A stretch of 64,000 nt of DNA from Microbacterium maritypicum MF109. Its GTDB lineage: Bacteria; Actinomycetota; Actinomycetes; Actinomycetales; Microbacteriaceae. Shown here piece after piece: positions 33,362 through 41,879 of this stretch. Each line of letters starts with the position of its first letter. The first letter of the stretch is position 1. Position numbers and translations under genes: made by a program. Location of the stretch: NCBI RefSeq assembly GCF_000455825.1, contig NZ_ATAO01000195.1, forward strand, positions 62,001 through 126,000. The letters are read 5' to 3'. The notes under the pieces were generated by a model. The model was not told where the DNA came from, searched no databases, and was given only the letters and a program-made list of their open reading frames with translations.

Positions 33362-33714
33362 GAGGGCGGTTCCGGCCTGCGGCCAGCCACGCAGAAGGAT
33401 TGTTGAATACCCGTGCAATTCCCCGGTCAGCGACGGAAACCCGAGCGTGCCGCGGACCCAGGATTTGCCCCTGATCGGCCATTTCGTTACGTTGGAACGT
33501 GGGCCTGACGGCCCGAAGACCAGTCCGCGACCACGTCCTTCTTTCGATGAGCTGTGCTGCGAAGAGGCGTGGACGTACGGTCGATGCTCTATCGCGGCGG
33601 ATCCGAAATCCGCCGTCTGTGCCGCCACAGCGAACACGTCGAACGGCCCCGAGAGCCTCACCCGGGCGTAACCGAAGCAGGCTCAGCCACCCGAAGGCGA
33701 GCCGCGGGGGAAAC
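33362..33714 (+). other. 353-bp leader before the ProVWX operon, possibly structured RNA
   Basis: No convincing gene is present. A perfect hairpin, CGGCGGAT-ccgaa-ATCCGCCG, is at 33595-33615. Conserved-looking purine-rich stretches (CGGAAACCCGAG near 33434, GCGGGGGAAAC just before the GTG) and the length suggest a long 5' leader. An actinobacterial c-di-AMP (ydaO-type) riboswitch is one candidate given the osmotic genes downstream, but I could not align it to that motif. Confidence 0.35.
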
Positions 33715-35016
33715 GTGTCCGAAATCGCTCTCGAAGCGCGCCATCTGTACAAGGTTTTCGGTAAGAATCCGAACACCGCCGTCCGTCGATTGAAAGCCGG
33801 TGAGAGCCGTGCCGCCGTCGCGGATGCCGGTACCGCGGCGGTCATCGACGCCAGCTTCACTGTCAACCGCGGTGAGATCTTCGTCATCATGGGGCTGTCC
33901 GGATCGGGCAAGTCCACCATCATTCGCATGCTCAACGGCCTGCACGACGTCACCGACGGCACCGTCACCGTCAACGGCGACCCGATCACCGGCATCCCGT
34001 CATCGAGGCTCCGCGAGATCCGTCGCGACCGCATCTCGATGGTGTTCCAGCACTTCGCCCTGCTGCCGCACCGCTCGGTCGCCGCGAACGTCGCCTACCC
34101 GCTCGAGCTCAAGGGCACTCCCAAGGCCGAGCGTCTGGCCAAGGCGGAGGAGATCCTCTCCCTGGTCGGCCTCGAGGGCCAGGGCGAGAAGCTCCCCTCC
34201 GAACTCTCCGGCGGAATGCAGCAGCGTGTGGGCATCGCCCGTGCGCTCGCCGCCGACAGCGACATCCTGTTGATGGACGAGGCGTTCAGTGCCCTCGACC
34301 CGCTGATCCGCCGCGAGATGCAGGAGCAGCTGCTCGAACTGCAGCAGAAGCTGCAGAAGACGATCGTCTTCATCACCCACGACCTGAACGAGGCCATGTT
34401 CCTGGGCGACCGCATCGCGGTCATGCGCGACGGCCGTATCGTGCAGATCGGCACGCCGGAGGACATCCTGATGGACCCGGCCAACGACTACGTCGAGCAG
34501 TTCGTGCAGGACGTCGACCGCGCTCGCGTGCTCACCGCCGCGAACGTGATGGAGCGCCCGCGCCCCGTCGTGCCGCACACCGCCGGCCCCCGCACGGCGC
34601 TGCGGCAGATGCGCGACGCGTACATGTCGGCCACCTACGTCGTCGGCCGCGACCGGCAGCTCGTGGGCGTCGTGACCGACCGGGATGCGGTCAAGCTCGT
34701 GCGCAACGGCGCGACCACCCTCGATTCGATCATCAAGCCCGTGCTGCAGAGCGTGCGCGAGGACGACGTGCTGATGAACCTCTTCGTCCCCGCCGTCGAG
34801 TCTCCGCTGCCGCTCGCCGTGATCGACGCCGACGGCCGTCTCGTGGGTGTGATCCCGCGCGTCACCCTGCTCGCCGCCCTCGGCCCCGGGCCCGGCGCGA
34901 CCGAGGAGATCACCCTGCCGATGATGCCGATGCCCCAGGCCGAGATCGATGCCGTGCTCGATGACGGGTGGACCGCCGACCCGGTCGACGCCCCGACCAC
35001 GGAGGAGGTGCGCTGA
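33715..35016 (+). CDS. proV: Glycine betaine/proline ABC importer ATPase with CBS pair (ProV)
   Basis: A 433-residue ATPase. The N-terminal segment (EARHLYKVFGKNPN...RLKAGESRAAVADAG) is the ProV-specific insertion before Walker A GLSGSGKST. The signature is LSGGMQQR, Walker B LLMDEAFSALDP, and switch His FITHD. Residues about 300-400 form two CBS motifs (ATYVVGRDRQLVGVVTDRDAVK and LPLAVIDADGRLVGVIPRVTLL), the osmosensing/nucleotide-binding module of OpuA/OpuC ATPases. The GTG start follows GGGGGAAA. The ATG of the permease overlaps its stop. It imports compatible solutes under osmotic stress. Confidence 0.92.
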   Translation: MSEIALEARHLYKVFGKNPNTAVRRLKAGESRAAVADAGTAAVIDASFTVNRGEIFVIMGLSGSGKSTIIRMLNGLHDVTDGTVTVNGDPITGIPSSRLREIRRDRISMVFQHFALLPHRSVAANVAYPLELKGTPKAERLAKAEEILSLVGLEGQGEKLPSELSGGMQQRVGIARALAADSDILLMDEAFSALDPLIRREMQEQLLELQQKLQKTIVFITHDLNEAMFLGDRIAVMRDGRIVQIGTPEDILMDPANDYVEQFVQDVDRARVLTAANVMERPRPVVPHTAGPRTALRQMRDAYMSATYVVGRDRQLVGVVTDRDAVKLVRNGATTLDSIIKPVLQSVREDDVLMNLFVPAVESPLPLAVIDADGRLVGVIPRVTLLAALGPGPGATEEITLPMMPMPQAEIDAVLDDGWTADPVDAPTTEEVR

Positions 35017-36011
35017 TGGATGGCTTCCGCATTCCCATCGGAACCTGGATCGAGTCCGCTGTCGACTGGATCAAGGACAACCTCGACGGCCTGCTCGATG
35101 TGATCTCGTTCGTGATGAGCTTCCTCGTCGACGGCCTCACCCGAGCGCTCCTCGCCCCGAACTTCGTGGTCATCATCGTGATCGCCGCACTCATCGCCTG
35201 GGTCGTGCGCTCGTGGCAGCTCGCGATCGGCACGATCGTGTCGTTCGCGCTGATCGTGGGGATGGACCTCTGGGTCCCCGCCATGCAGACTCTCGCCTTG
35301 GTGCTCGTCGCCGCCGTGATCGCGGTACTGATCGCCGTGCCGCTCGGCATCTGGTCGGCGCGCAACGCCACGGTGCGCGCGGTGCTCAAGCCCGTGCTCG
35401 ACTTCATGCAGACCATGCCGGCGTTCGTGTACCTGATCCCCGCGATCGTGTTCTTCGGCATCGGCGTGGTGCCAGGCCTGGTGGCCACCGTGATCTTCGC
35501 GCTGCCTCCGGGCGTGCGCCTGACCGAGCTCGGCATCCGTGGCGTCGACTCCGAGACCGTCGAGGCGGGACAGGCCTTCGGTGCGAAGCCCGGCCAGATC
35601 CTGCGCGGTATCCAGCTGCCGCTCGCGATGCCGACCATCATGGCCGGCGTCAACCAGGTCATCATGCTCGCCCTGTCGATGGCGGTCATCGCCGGTATGG
35701 CCGGCGCGGACGGTCTCGGGAAGATGGTCGTCGAGGCGATCTCGACGATCAACATCCCGAAGGGCGTGGAGGCCGGCCTCGGCGTCGTGCTGATCGCGGT
35801 CTTCCTCGACCGCGTCACCGCGGCGCTGGGCGCGCCGGGCGAGAACCGGTCGTCGCTGCTCGGCATGATCGAGCGTCGACGCACTCCGAACGGTGGCGGA
35901 ACAGCATCCGCTCCCGCTCCCGAGGTCATCGAGCAGCAGGATGCCGCGGCTGCGGCGGAACGTGCCGAAGTCGCTCCGCGACGCAACGCCGTCGGTGGCG
36001 GAGTGCACTGA
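35016..36011 (+). CDS. proW: Glycine betaine/proline ABC importer permease (ProW)
   Basis: A 331-residue permease starting within the ProV stop (TGATGG). The N-terminus is a ProW-like amphipathic segment (GTWIESAVDWIKDNLDGLLDVISFVMSFLVDGLTRAL), followed by about seven hydrophobic helices. The EAA loop is TVEAGQAFGAKPGQILRGIQLP. The C-terminal 50 residues are cytoplasmic, polar and Ala-rich (EQQDAAAAAERAEVA), longer than in enteric ProW. It assembles with ProV and the binding protein encoded downstream. Confidence 0.9.
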   Translation: MDGFRIPIGTWIESAVDWIKDNLDGLLDVISFVMSFLVDGLTRALLAPNFVVIIVIAALIAWVVRSWQLAIGTIVSFALIVGMDLWVPAMQTLALVLVAAVIAVLIAVPLGIWSARNATVRAVLKPVLDFMQTMPAFVYLIPAIVFFGIGVVPGLVATVIFALPPGVRLTELGIRGVDSETVEAGQAFGAKPGQILRGIQLPLAMPTIMAGVNQVIMLALSMAVIAGMAGADGLGKMVVEAISTINIPKGVEAGLGVVLIAVFLDRVTAALGAPGENRSSLLGMIERRRTPNGGGTASAPAPEVIEQQDAAAAAERAEVAPRRNAVGGGVH

Positions 36012-36063
36012 CTCACACCCCTACGAAACAACACCCATACGGAACGCAAGAGAGAGAAATCAC

Positions 36064-36972
36064 ATGAAGAAGAAGATCCTCGCAATCACAGCGCTCGGTG
36101 CCGCAGCGGCGCTCACCCTCGCCGGATGCAGCGGCGACGGCGCCGGTGGTACGGGCGGCGGCGACGGCTCGGCCGACGACAAGGGCACGATCACGCTGGG
36201 CTTCCTGCCCTCGTGGACCGACGGCCTCAGCACCGCATACCTGCTGCAGGACCAGCTCGAGAAGATCGGCTACACGGTCGAGATGAAGACGCTCACCGAG
36301 GCGGGACCGCTCTACACCGGACTCGCGCAGGGTGACGTCGACATGTACCCGTCGGCGTGGCCCGAACTCACCCACGCCTCGTACATGGAGAAGTACGGCG
36401 ACGACATCGAGGATCTGGGCAAGTACTACGAGAACGCCAAGCTCACGCTCGCCGTGCCCGAGTACTCCGAGCTCACCTCGATCGAGGACCTCGTGGGCAA
36501 GGGTGCCGAGTTCGACGGCAAGATCTACGGCATCGAGCCGGGCGCGGGTCTCACCGCCCAGACCCAGAAGATGATGCCCGAGTACGGACTCGACAGCGAG
36601 TACGAACTCGTGACCTCGTCGACCGCGGCCATGCTCACCGAGCTGAAGACCGCGACCGACAAGCAGGAGGACATCGTCGTGACGCTGTGGCGTCCGTTCT
36701 GGGCCAACGATGCCTTCCCCGTGAAGGACCTCGAAGACCCGAAGGGCGCCATGGGCAAGGCCGAGGGCCTGCACTTCCTGGGCACCAAGGGCTTCGCGGA
36801 GGAGTTCCCCGAGGCCGCTGAGCTGATCGAGAAGATCAAGCTCGACGACGCGCAGTACGGCGCACTCGAAGACCTCGTGGTGAACGAGTACGGCGAGGGC
36901 AAGGAAGCCGACGCGGTCGACGCCTGGCTGAAGGAGTACGGCGACCAGTTCGACTGGGCCGTCACCAGCTGA
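36064..36972 (+). CDS. proX: Glycine betaine-binding lipoprotein (ProX/OpuAC family)
   Basis: A 302-residue binding protein. Lipoprotein signal MKKKILAITALGAAAALTLAGC with lipobox LAGC at Cys22, then a Gly/Asp-rich linker. The OpuAC domain includes TLGFLPSWTDGLSTAYLLQ, GDVDMYPSAWPELTHA and VTLWRPFWAND, with aromatic residues (Trp) expected to cage the quaternary ammonium group. AGAGAGAAA precedes the ATG. The operon ends in a long inverted repeat at 36995-37055. Confidence 0.9.
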   Translation: MKKKILAITALGAAAALTLAGCSGDGAGGTGGGDGSADDKGTITLGFLPSWTDGLSTAYLLQDQLEKIGYTVEMKTLTEAGPLYTGLAQGDVDMYPSAWPELTHASYMEKYGDDIEDLGKYYENAKLTLAVPEYSELTSIEDLVGKGAEFDGKIYGIEPGAGLTAQTQKMMPEYGLDSEYELVTSSTAAMLTELKTATDKQEDIVVTLWRPFWANDAFPVKDLEDPKGAMGKAEGLHFLGTKGFAEEFPEAAELIEKIKLDDAQYGALEDLVVNEYGEGKEADAVDAWLKEYGDQFDWAVTS

Positions 36973-36994
36973 CGCGAACCCGTCTCAGAGGTGT

Positions 36995-37055
36995 GCTCCG
37001 GTCGCACTTCCTGCCGCTTCCCGGTCCGCCGGGCGACAGGAAGGGCGACCGGAGC
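36995..37055. repeat. REP-like inverted repeat, copy A (also operon terminator)
   Basis: GCTCCGGTCGC-a-CTTCCTG-c-CGC pairs with its complement at the far side across a 15-base loop, three mismatches in all. The arm GGTCGCACTTcCTG is shared with the element at 51875-51937, indicating a dispersed family. It lies between the ProX gene and the convergent RpiR gene. Confidence 0.75.
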
Positions 37056-37069
37056 TTCTGCGTGGGGGC

Positions 37070-37957
37070 TCAGTAGCCCAGTCGTGCCCGAACGTCGTTG
37101 AGCAGCTGCGAAGAACGCAGTGCCGCATCGGGGGCGACGGCGGAGATGCCCTGGACCAGCACGTCCGAGATCAGGATCGCCGAGAGGCTCTCGGAGGTCA
37201 GCCCTGTGGGGGTGTGCGGTGCGGTCAGGATCGCGTCGACACGGGAGGAGAGCCTCTCGTGGAGCTCGTCGGTCACGAGGATGACGCCGGCGCCCATCAA
37301 CTGCGCGTGGTCCAGGAGCACATCGATGTCGCGGGTGACCCGTCCAGGCGCGAAGATGACGAGGACGTCCTTCGCCCCGAGGTTCAGGACCTCGTCTGCG
37401 AGACGGAATCCGTCGGTGCTGAGCCGTCGAGTGGAGAGTCCCGTGCGTCGTAGGCGCAGTGCGAGGTTCTCGGCGGCGATCCCGGAGGCGCCGAGGCCGT
37501 AGCAATAGATGCTCTCGGCGCGCATGAGCAGCGTGATGGCGGCGGAATACGCGTCGTCGTCGTTCGAGCTGCGGGCGAGTTCGATGAGCGACGCCGCCTC
37601 ATCCCAGGTCTCCTGCTGGATGCGGGCGAGATCCTGGCCGATGTGCTCGATGCGGGTCTTGAGGCGCACCTCGGGCGAGACGCTGCTCGAGAACGGAGCG
37701 GCCACCTCCTGCTTCAGATGTGAGAGGCCCGAGTATCCGAGCTTCTGCAGGGTGCGCACGACGGAGGCGTTCGAGGTGCCGCTCTGGGTGCCCAGTTCGG
37801 CGGCGCTCGCATAGAGGATGTGCTCGGCTGACGTCGATGAGAGCACGCGGCAGACGGCACGTTCGGATTTCGAGAGATCGTTCCACGTCCTGGCGATGCG
37901 CGCGCGGAGGCCGGAGAGCGCGGGGTTCTCTGTATCGCTTGTTACAAACGGTTCCAT
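37070..37957 (-). CDS. MurR/RpiR family transcriptional regulator
   Basis: About 295 residues from the ATG at 37957. The N-terminal RpiR HTH contains RTWNDLSKSERAVCRVLSSTSAEHILYASAAELGTQSGTSNASVVRTLQKLGYSG. The C-terminal SIS domain (IYCYGLGASGIAAENLALRLRR, LVIFAPGRVTRDID) would bind a sugar phosphate or other anionic ligand. The frame is open to 38044, but palindromic operators at 37985-38012 lie inside that extension, which argues for the downstream start. It is divergent from the C45 hydrolase and Dpp-type importer operon, its probable target. Confidence 0.85.
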   Translation of the reverse strand: MEPFVTSDTENPALSGLRARIARTWNDLSKSERAVCRVLSSTSAEHILYASAAELGTQSGTSNASVVRTLQKLGYSGLSHLKQEVAAPFSSSVSPEVRLKTRIEHIGQDLARIQQETWDEAASLIELARSSNDDDAYSAAITLLMRAESIYCYGLGASGIAAENLALRLRRTGLSTRRLSTDGFRLADEVLNLGAKDVLVIFAPGRVTRDIDVLLDHAQLMGAGVILVTDELHERLSSRVDAILTAPHTPTGLTSESLSAILISDVLVQGISAVAPDAALRSSQLLNDVRARLGY

Positions 37958-38012
37958 TGCTGTATCATTCTGTTCGAGAGGCGCATCATCCGTAACGGAT
38001 GATTCAATCATC
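37939..38012. promoter_or_regulatory. Promoter and overlapping palindromes between RpiR gene and C45/Dpp operon
   Basis: For the plus operon, TTGTTA (37939-37944), an 18-base spacer and TATCAT (37963-37968). Just downstream lies ATCATCCGT-A-ACGGATGAT (37985-38003, 9-base arms), which overlaps GATGATT-C-AATCATC (37998-38012). The half-site GATGAT is shared by both palindromes. The position over and after the expected +1 suits roadblock repression by the RpiR protein. Confidence 0.7.
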
Positions 38013-38060
38013 TCGGGTGCAACCACATTGCGCAACAGGCGCACCTGACAGGGAGGTCAC

Positions 38061-39245
38061 ATGGCGGCCATGACACCGATCCGCACGATCGAGATCAGTG
38101 GGGCGCCCCGCGAGCGCGGGCGCCGATACGGCGAGGCCGCCGCCGACCTCATCGCCGGCTCGATCGAGTACTACACGGAAGCGCTGACCCAGCAGACCGG
38201 CATGAGCTGGGCCGCGATCACGGATTCCGTCTCGCGATGGGTTCCGATCAGCGAGCAGATCGCGCCGCACCTCGTCGAGGAGATGCGGGGGATCGCGGAG
38301 GGGGCGGGTGTCGCCTTCGCCGAGATCGTCACGCTGAACGTGCGCGGCGAGTTCGTCTACGACCACCAGGGACCGTCGCGAGTCACGAGCACCACGGCCC
38401 GTGCCGCCGACGACGAGCGCGACGACGCCGTCGACGGATGCACGTCGTTCTTCCTGACGGGTGAGGGCAGCGGCACCGGGCACACGCTCGTCGGGCAGAA
38501 CTGGGACTGGCGCACGCGCACCGCGGGAACGACCCTCATCGTCCGCGTCGTGCAGGATCCGCTTCCCACGGTGATCATGCAGGTGGAAGCCGGGCAGGTG
38601 GGACGCCACGGTGCCAACTCCGCCGGCATCTCGTTGAACGCCAACGGGCTCGGGGGGAGCTTCGGAGCGGCGGTCGGCGTGCCGCAGACCCTGATACGCC
38701 GACTCGTGCTCGATCAGGGCGATATCGCGAGCGCGCTCAGGATGCTGGTCAAGACCCGTCCCCATATCGCGAGCAATGCGCTCCTCGCCGACCGTAGCGG
38801 ATTCGGCATCGACCTCGAGACCACGCCGAGCGGCGTGGACTGGATCTATCCCGAACGCGGCGTGATCGCGCACACCAACCACTTCCAGGCGTCCGTGCCG
38901 CCGCAGCTCGCCGGGTCCTACCTTCCGGTGGCAGCGGATTCGCTGCTTCGTCTGCCGCGTGTCCAGGCCGGGCTGGCGGCGGTCGCGCGTGCGGAGAACC
39001 CCGAACAGAGCTACGCGCTCGTGCGTGAGGCGATGTCGGATCACCTCGGCTTCCCCGAGGGCGTCTGCACGCATCCGCATCCCGACTCCCCCTCGGTGAA
39101 GCAGTGGTCGACGCTCCTCTCGAGCTGTGTCGACCTCACCACCGGCGAGTACCGCGTCGCGAACGGATTCCCCTGCGAGACCGAGTACGAGGTGCTGCCC
39201 TGGAACCTCTACGACGGCCCGCACGTCGAACTCCCCTCCCCCTGA
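38061..39245 (+). CDS. C45-family autoproteolytic acyltransferase/hydrolase (AAT-like)
   Basis: A 394-residue Ntn-hydrolase of the acyl-CoA:6-APA acyltransferase-like (peptidase C45) family. It begins with ISGAPRERGRRYGEAAADLI. The autocatalytic processing site is DG-Cys127-TSFF, the Cys becoming the N-terminal nucleophile of the beta chain. VGQNWDWR and NSAGISLNANGLGG follow as in the family. It has no signal peptide. It may cleave or transfer acyl groups on amino acids or peptides. GGGAGG precedes the ATG, and the peptide-type ABC importer genes follow at once, suggesting that the imported substrate is an acylated amine or peptide. Confidence 0.87.
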   Translation: MAAMTPIRTIEISGAPRERGRRYGEAAADLIAGSIEYYTEALTQQTGMSWAAITDSVSRWVPISEQIAPHLVEEMRGIAEGAGVAFAEIVTLNVRGEFVYDHQGPSRVTSTTARAADDERDDAVDGCTSFFLTGEGSGTGHTLVGQNWDWRTRTAGTTLIVRVVQDPLPTVIMQVEAGQVGRHGANSAGISLNANGLGGSFGAAVGVPQTLIRRLVLDQGDIASALRMLVKTRPHIASNALLADRSGFGIDLETTPSGVDWIYPERGVIAHTNHFQASVPPQLAGSYLPVAADSLLRLPRVQAGLAAVARAENPEQSYALVREAMSDHLGFPEGVCTHPHPDSPSVKQWSTLLSSCVDLTTGEYRVANGFPCETEYEVLPWNLYDGPHVELPSP

Positions 39246-39279
39246 CCGACAGATTGAGAACCCGAGGAGATAGCGTTCA

Positions 39280-40923
39280 ATGAAGAAGCAGCATCACCCC
39301 ATCGCCGTGACGATCGGCGTGCTCGCCGCCTCGGCATTCGTGCTCGCCGGCTGCAGTTCGGGCTCGAAGGGCGAAGACGGCGACACCGCGCTCGACGTGC
39401 CTTTCGGCGCGACGACACCCGCCGCCTCCGGCCCGCTCGAGAGCGTGACGTGGATGCTCGGCGGAGAGCCGACGACACTCGATGCCGACATCGATGCGAC
39501 CACCGCCGACGACACGGTTCTCGCGAACGTCTGCGACCGGCTCATGCAGGTGCAGCCCGACCTGACCCTCGGCCCCGGGCTGGCATCGGACGCCGAGTGG
39601 ACCGACGACACCCATCTCGTCTTCACCATCAGGCAGGGGGCGCTGTTCCACGACGGCAGCCCCGTGAGCACGGCGGACGTCGTGTGGAGCATGCAGCGCC
39701 ACTCCGAGGACGGTGCCGCCGAATCCGACGAGTACCGGAACGTGGTCTCGATCGAGCAGACCGGCGCCGACCAGATCACCGTCACGACATCGCAGCCGGA
39801 TGCGATCCTGCTCCAGGCGATGGCGGGCGATGGCGGTATCGTCTGGAACCCGCGTGTGATCGAAGCCGAAGGAGAGGATTTCGGCAGCCCCGGTTCGGCC
39901 TCCGCGTGCAGCGGGCCGTACCAGGTGACGTCGTGGGACGCGGGGTCGCAGCTCACCATCACCAGGTTCCCCGACTACTGGGACTCCGACGTCGACGCCC
40001 TCACGGACGAGGTCGTCTTCCGATGGGCCGACGAGACCGCGATAGCCAATTCGGTCACGACCGGTGAGGCCCAGGGGTCGTTCCTCGAGAACGCCGGCGC
40101 CGCCCGGAGTTTCATCGGCAGCGCCGACGTGTCCGTCTATCAAGGACCCTCGACGAACGCATGGGTGCTCGAAGCGACCGATCGCGGCGCACTGACGGAT
40201 GAGCGCATCCGTCAGGCCCTCTCGCTCGCCCTCGACCGGACTGGTGTCGCCACGGCTGCCTTCGGCGGTCTCGCCCAGCCATGGAAGACACCCGTCGGCT
40301 CGGGAGCATGGGGATACGAGGTCGACACCTTCGAGCAGGCCTACGACGCCCTCGAGGGCGCGCCCGCGAAGCCGAGCGAGGCCGATCTCGCGGCGGCCAA
40401 GGACCTGATCGCCGAGGCCGGCGCCCCTTCCGCCCCGATCGTCGTCGCCTCGAACGGCTCCTCGACACACAACGTGATCGCGAATGCGCTGGTCGCCGCG
40501 GCGCAATCGATCGGGCTCGAGGCGGAGATCACCGTGATCCCGCAGGTGCAGTACGGCGACTTCTACTCCGACCCCGACCTCCGAGGCCAGGCCGATCTGT
40601 GGCCCGACGAGTACTACATCTCGAAGAACGACCCCCTCGGCTTCTACAAGAACGGCGCGTCCGATGCGAGCGTGAACTTCGGCGTCTTCTCCGACCCGGA
40701 ATACGATGCGCTGGTGGACGAGGGCTACGCCGCGACCGATGACGTCGAGCGCGCCGAGATCACGACAGAGCTGCAGAAGCGCTGGGTGGAGCACGCGGTG
40801 TGGATCCCGGTCGTCGCGACGCCGTCGACGCTCATCATGTCGAAGACGGTGACGGGTGTCCCCGCCTCTGCGGCGTTCATCTACTACCCGTGGGCCGTCG
40901 ATCTCGGCAGCGCGAAGGGGTAG
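39280..40923 (+). CDS. Dipeptide/oligopeptide-type ABC importer, binding lipoprotein
   Basis: A 547-residue family 5 solute-binding protein. Signal with lipobox VLAGC (Cys24). Then comes SVTWMLGGEPTTLDADIDATTADDTVLANVCDRL and the family 5 motif LVFTIRQGALFHDGSPVSTADVVWSMQR. Length and layout match DppA/OppA. It heads the ABC genes after the C45 hydrolase and is likely to deliver peptides or amide-containing compounds. The spacing of 34 bases after the hydrolase with GAGGAGA before the ATG places it in the same operon. Confidence 0.9.
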   Translation: MKKQHHPIAVTIGVLAASAFVLAGCSSGSKGEDGDTALDVPFGATTPAASGPLESVTWMLGGEPTTLDADIDATTADDTVLANVCDRLMQVQPDLTLGPGLASDAEWTDDTHLVFTIRQGALFHDGSPVSTADVVWSMQRHSEDGAAESDEYRNVVSIEQTGADQITVTTSQPDAILLQAMAGDGGIVWNPRVIEAEGEDFGSPGSASACSGPYQVTSWDAGSQLTITRFPDYWDSDVDALTDEVVFRWADETAIANSVTTGEAQGSFLENAGAARSFIGSADVSVYQGPSTNAWVLEATDRGALTDERIRQALSLALDRTGVATAAFGGLAQPWKTPVGSGAWGYEVDTFEQAYDALEGAPAKPSEADLAAAKDLIAEAGAPSAPIVVASNGSSTHNVIANALVAAAQSIGLEAEITVIPQVQYGDFYSDPDLRGQADLWPDEYYISKNDPLGFYKNGASDASVNFGVFSDPEYDALVDEGYAATDDVERAEITTELQKRWVEHAVWIPVVATPSTLIMSKTVTGVPASAAFIYYPWAVDLGSAKG

Positions 40924-40928
40924 GCACG

Positions 40929-41879
40929 ATGCCATTCGCGCTCCGCAAGCTCGCCGGCATGGTCTTCACGCTGGTGATCGCCTCCTTCATCATCTTCGCT
41001 GCGATGTACGCAGCGCCGGGTGACCCGGTCACGTTCCTCATCGGCAACCCCGAGAACCTGACCCCGGAGCGGATCGCGAGCGTCCGGGCCCAGTACCACC
41101 TGGACGAGCCGATGCTCGTCCAGTACTGGCACTGGGCCTCCGGAGTCCTCACCGGCGACTTCGGACAGTCGTTCCAGTACCACCAGCCCGTGAGCGCGCT
41201 CCTGGCGGCGAGGGTGCCCATCACCCTGTCGCTCGTCGCCTACGCGGCCGTCGTGCTCACCGTCGTCGGCATCGGCCTCGGCATCGTCGCGGCCGTGCGC
41301 CGAGGAAAGGCGGCCGATACCGCCATCATCGGATTCACGACTCTCGCCGCGAGCATCCCCTCCTTCGTGCTGGGAATCGCCTTCGTCGCGTTCTTCGCCG
41401 TGGAACTGCGATGGTTCCCCGTGGCAGGTGCGGGTTCCGCTGGACTCGATCGTCTGTATGCGCTCACACTCCCGGCACTCACCCTCGCCATCACCGCGCT
41501 CGCCATCGTGAGCCGCGTGACACGACAGTCCATGATCGAGCAGTTCTCCTCGGAGCACGTCGAGGCCGCCCGTGCCTCGGGTATCCGCGAGCGGTACATC
41601 GTGCGCGATCACGTCCTGCGCGGGGCCTGGGGGCCCATCATCACCATGGTCGCGCTCGTCATCGCGAGCATGATCGCCGGAACGGTCGCGGTCGAGACGG
41701 TGTTCGGGATCTCCGGCGTCGGCTCGCTCCTCGTCGACGCGATCAACACGCACGACTTCCCGGTGGTGCAGGCGGTGCTCCTGTTCATGGTCGTGGCCTA
41801 CATGATCGTCACGACGATCGTCGATCTGCTCCTTCCCGTGCTCGACCCCCGTATCCGACGAAGGACGGTGTCCGCATGA
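40929..41879 (+). CDS. Dipeptide-type ABC importer, permease (DppB type)
   Basis: A 316-residue permease beginning MPFALRKLAGMVFTLVIASFIIF, the DppB N-terminal helix. A long extracytoplasmic loop (DPVTFLIGNPENLTPERIASVRAQYHLDEPMLVQYWHW) follows, then five helices. The EAA loop is HVEAARASGIRERYIVRDHVLR. It starts five bases after the binding-protein stop, and its stop overlaps the next permease (ATGA). Upstream open frame inside the binding-protein gene is not used. Confidence 0.9.
   Translation: MPFALRKLAGMVFTLVIASFIIFAAMYAAPGDPVTFLIGNPENLTPERIASVRAQYHLDEPMLVQYWHWASGVLTGDFGQSFQYHQPVSALLAARVPITLSLVAYAAVVLTVVGIGLGIVAAVRRGKAADTAIIGFTTLAASIPSFVLGIAFVAFFAVELRWFPVAGAGSAGLDRLYALTLPALTLAITALAIVSRVTRQSMIEQFSSEHVEAARASGIRERYIVRDHVLRGAWGPIITMVALVIASMIAGTVAVETVFGISGVGSLLVDAINTHDFPVVQAVLLFMVVAYMIVTTIVDLLLPVLDPRIRRRTVSA

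Noticed and set aside
32081..33661. 526-codon minus-strand frame over the methyltransferase and ProV leader
   Set aside because: Low-complexity antisense frame. It is the only frame reaching into the 33362-33714 gap, but nothing supports it as a gene.
34635..36085. Minus-strand frames over proV/proW
   Set aside because: His/Asp-rich or Ser/Thr-rich shadows of the well-defined importer genes, without start signals.
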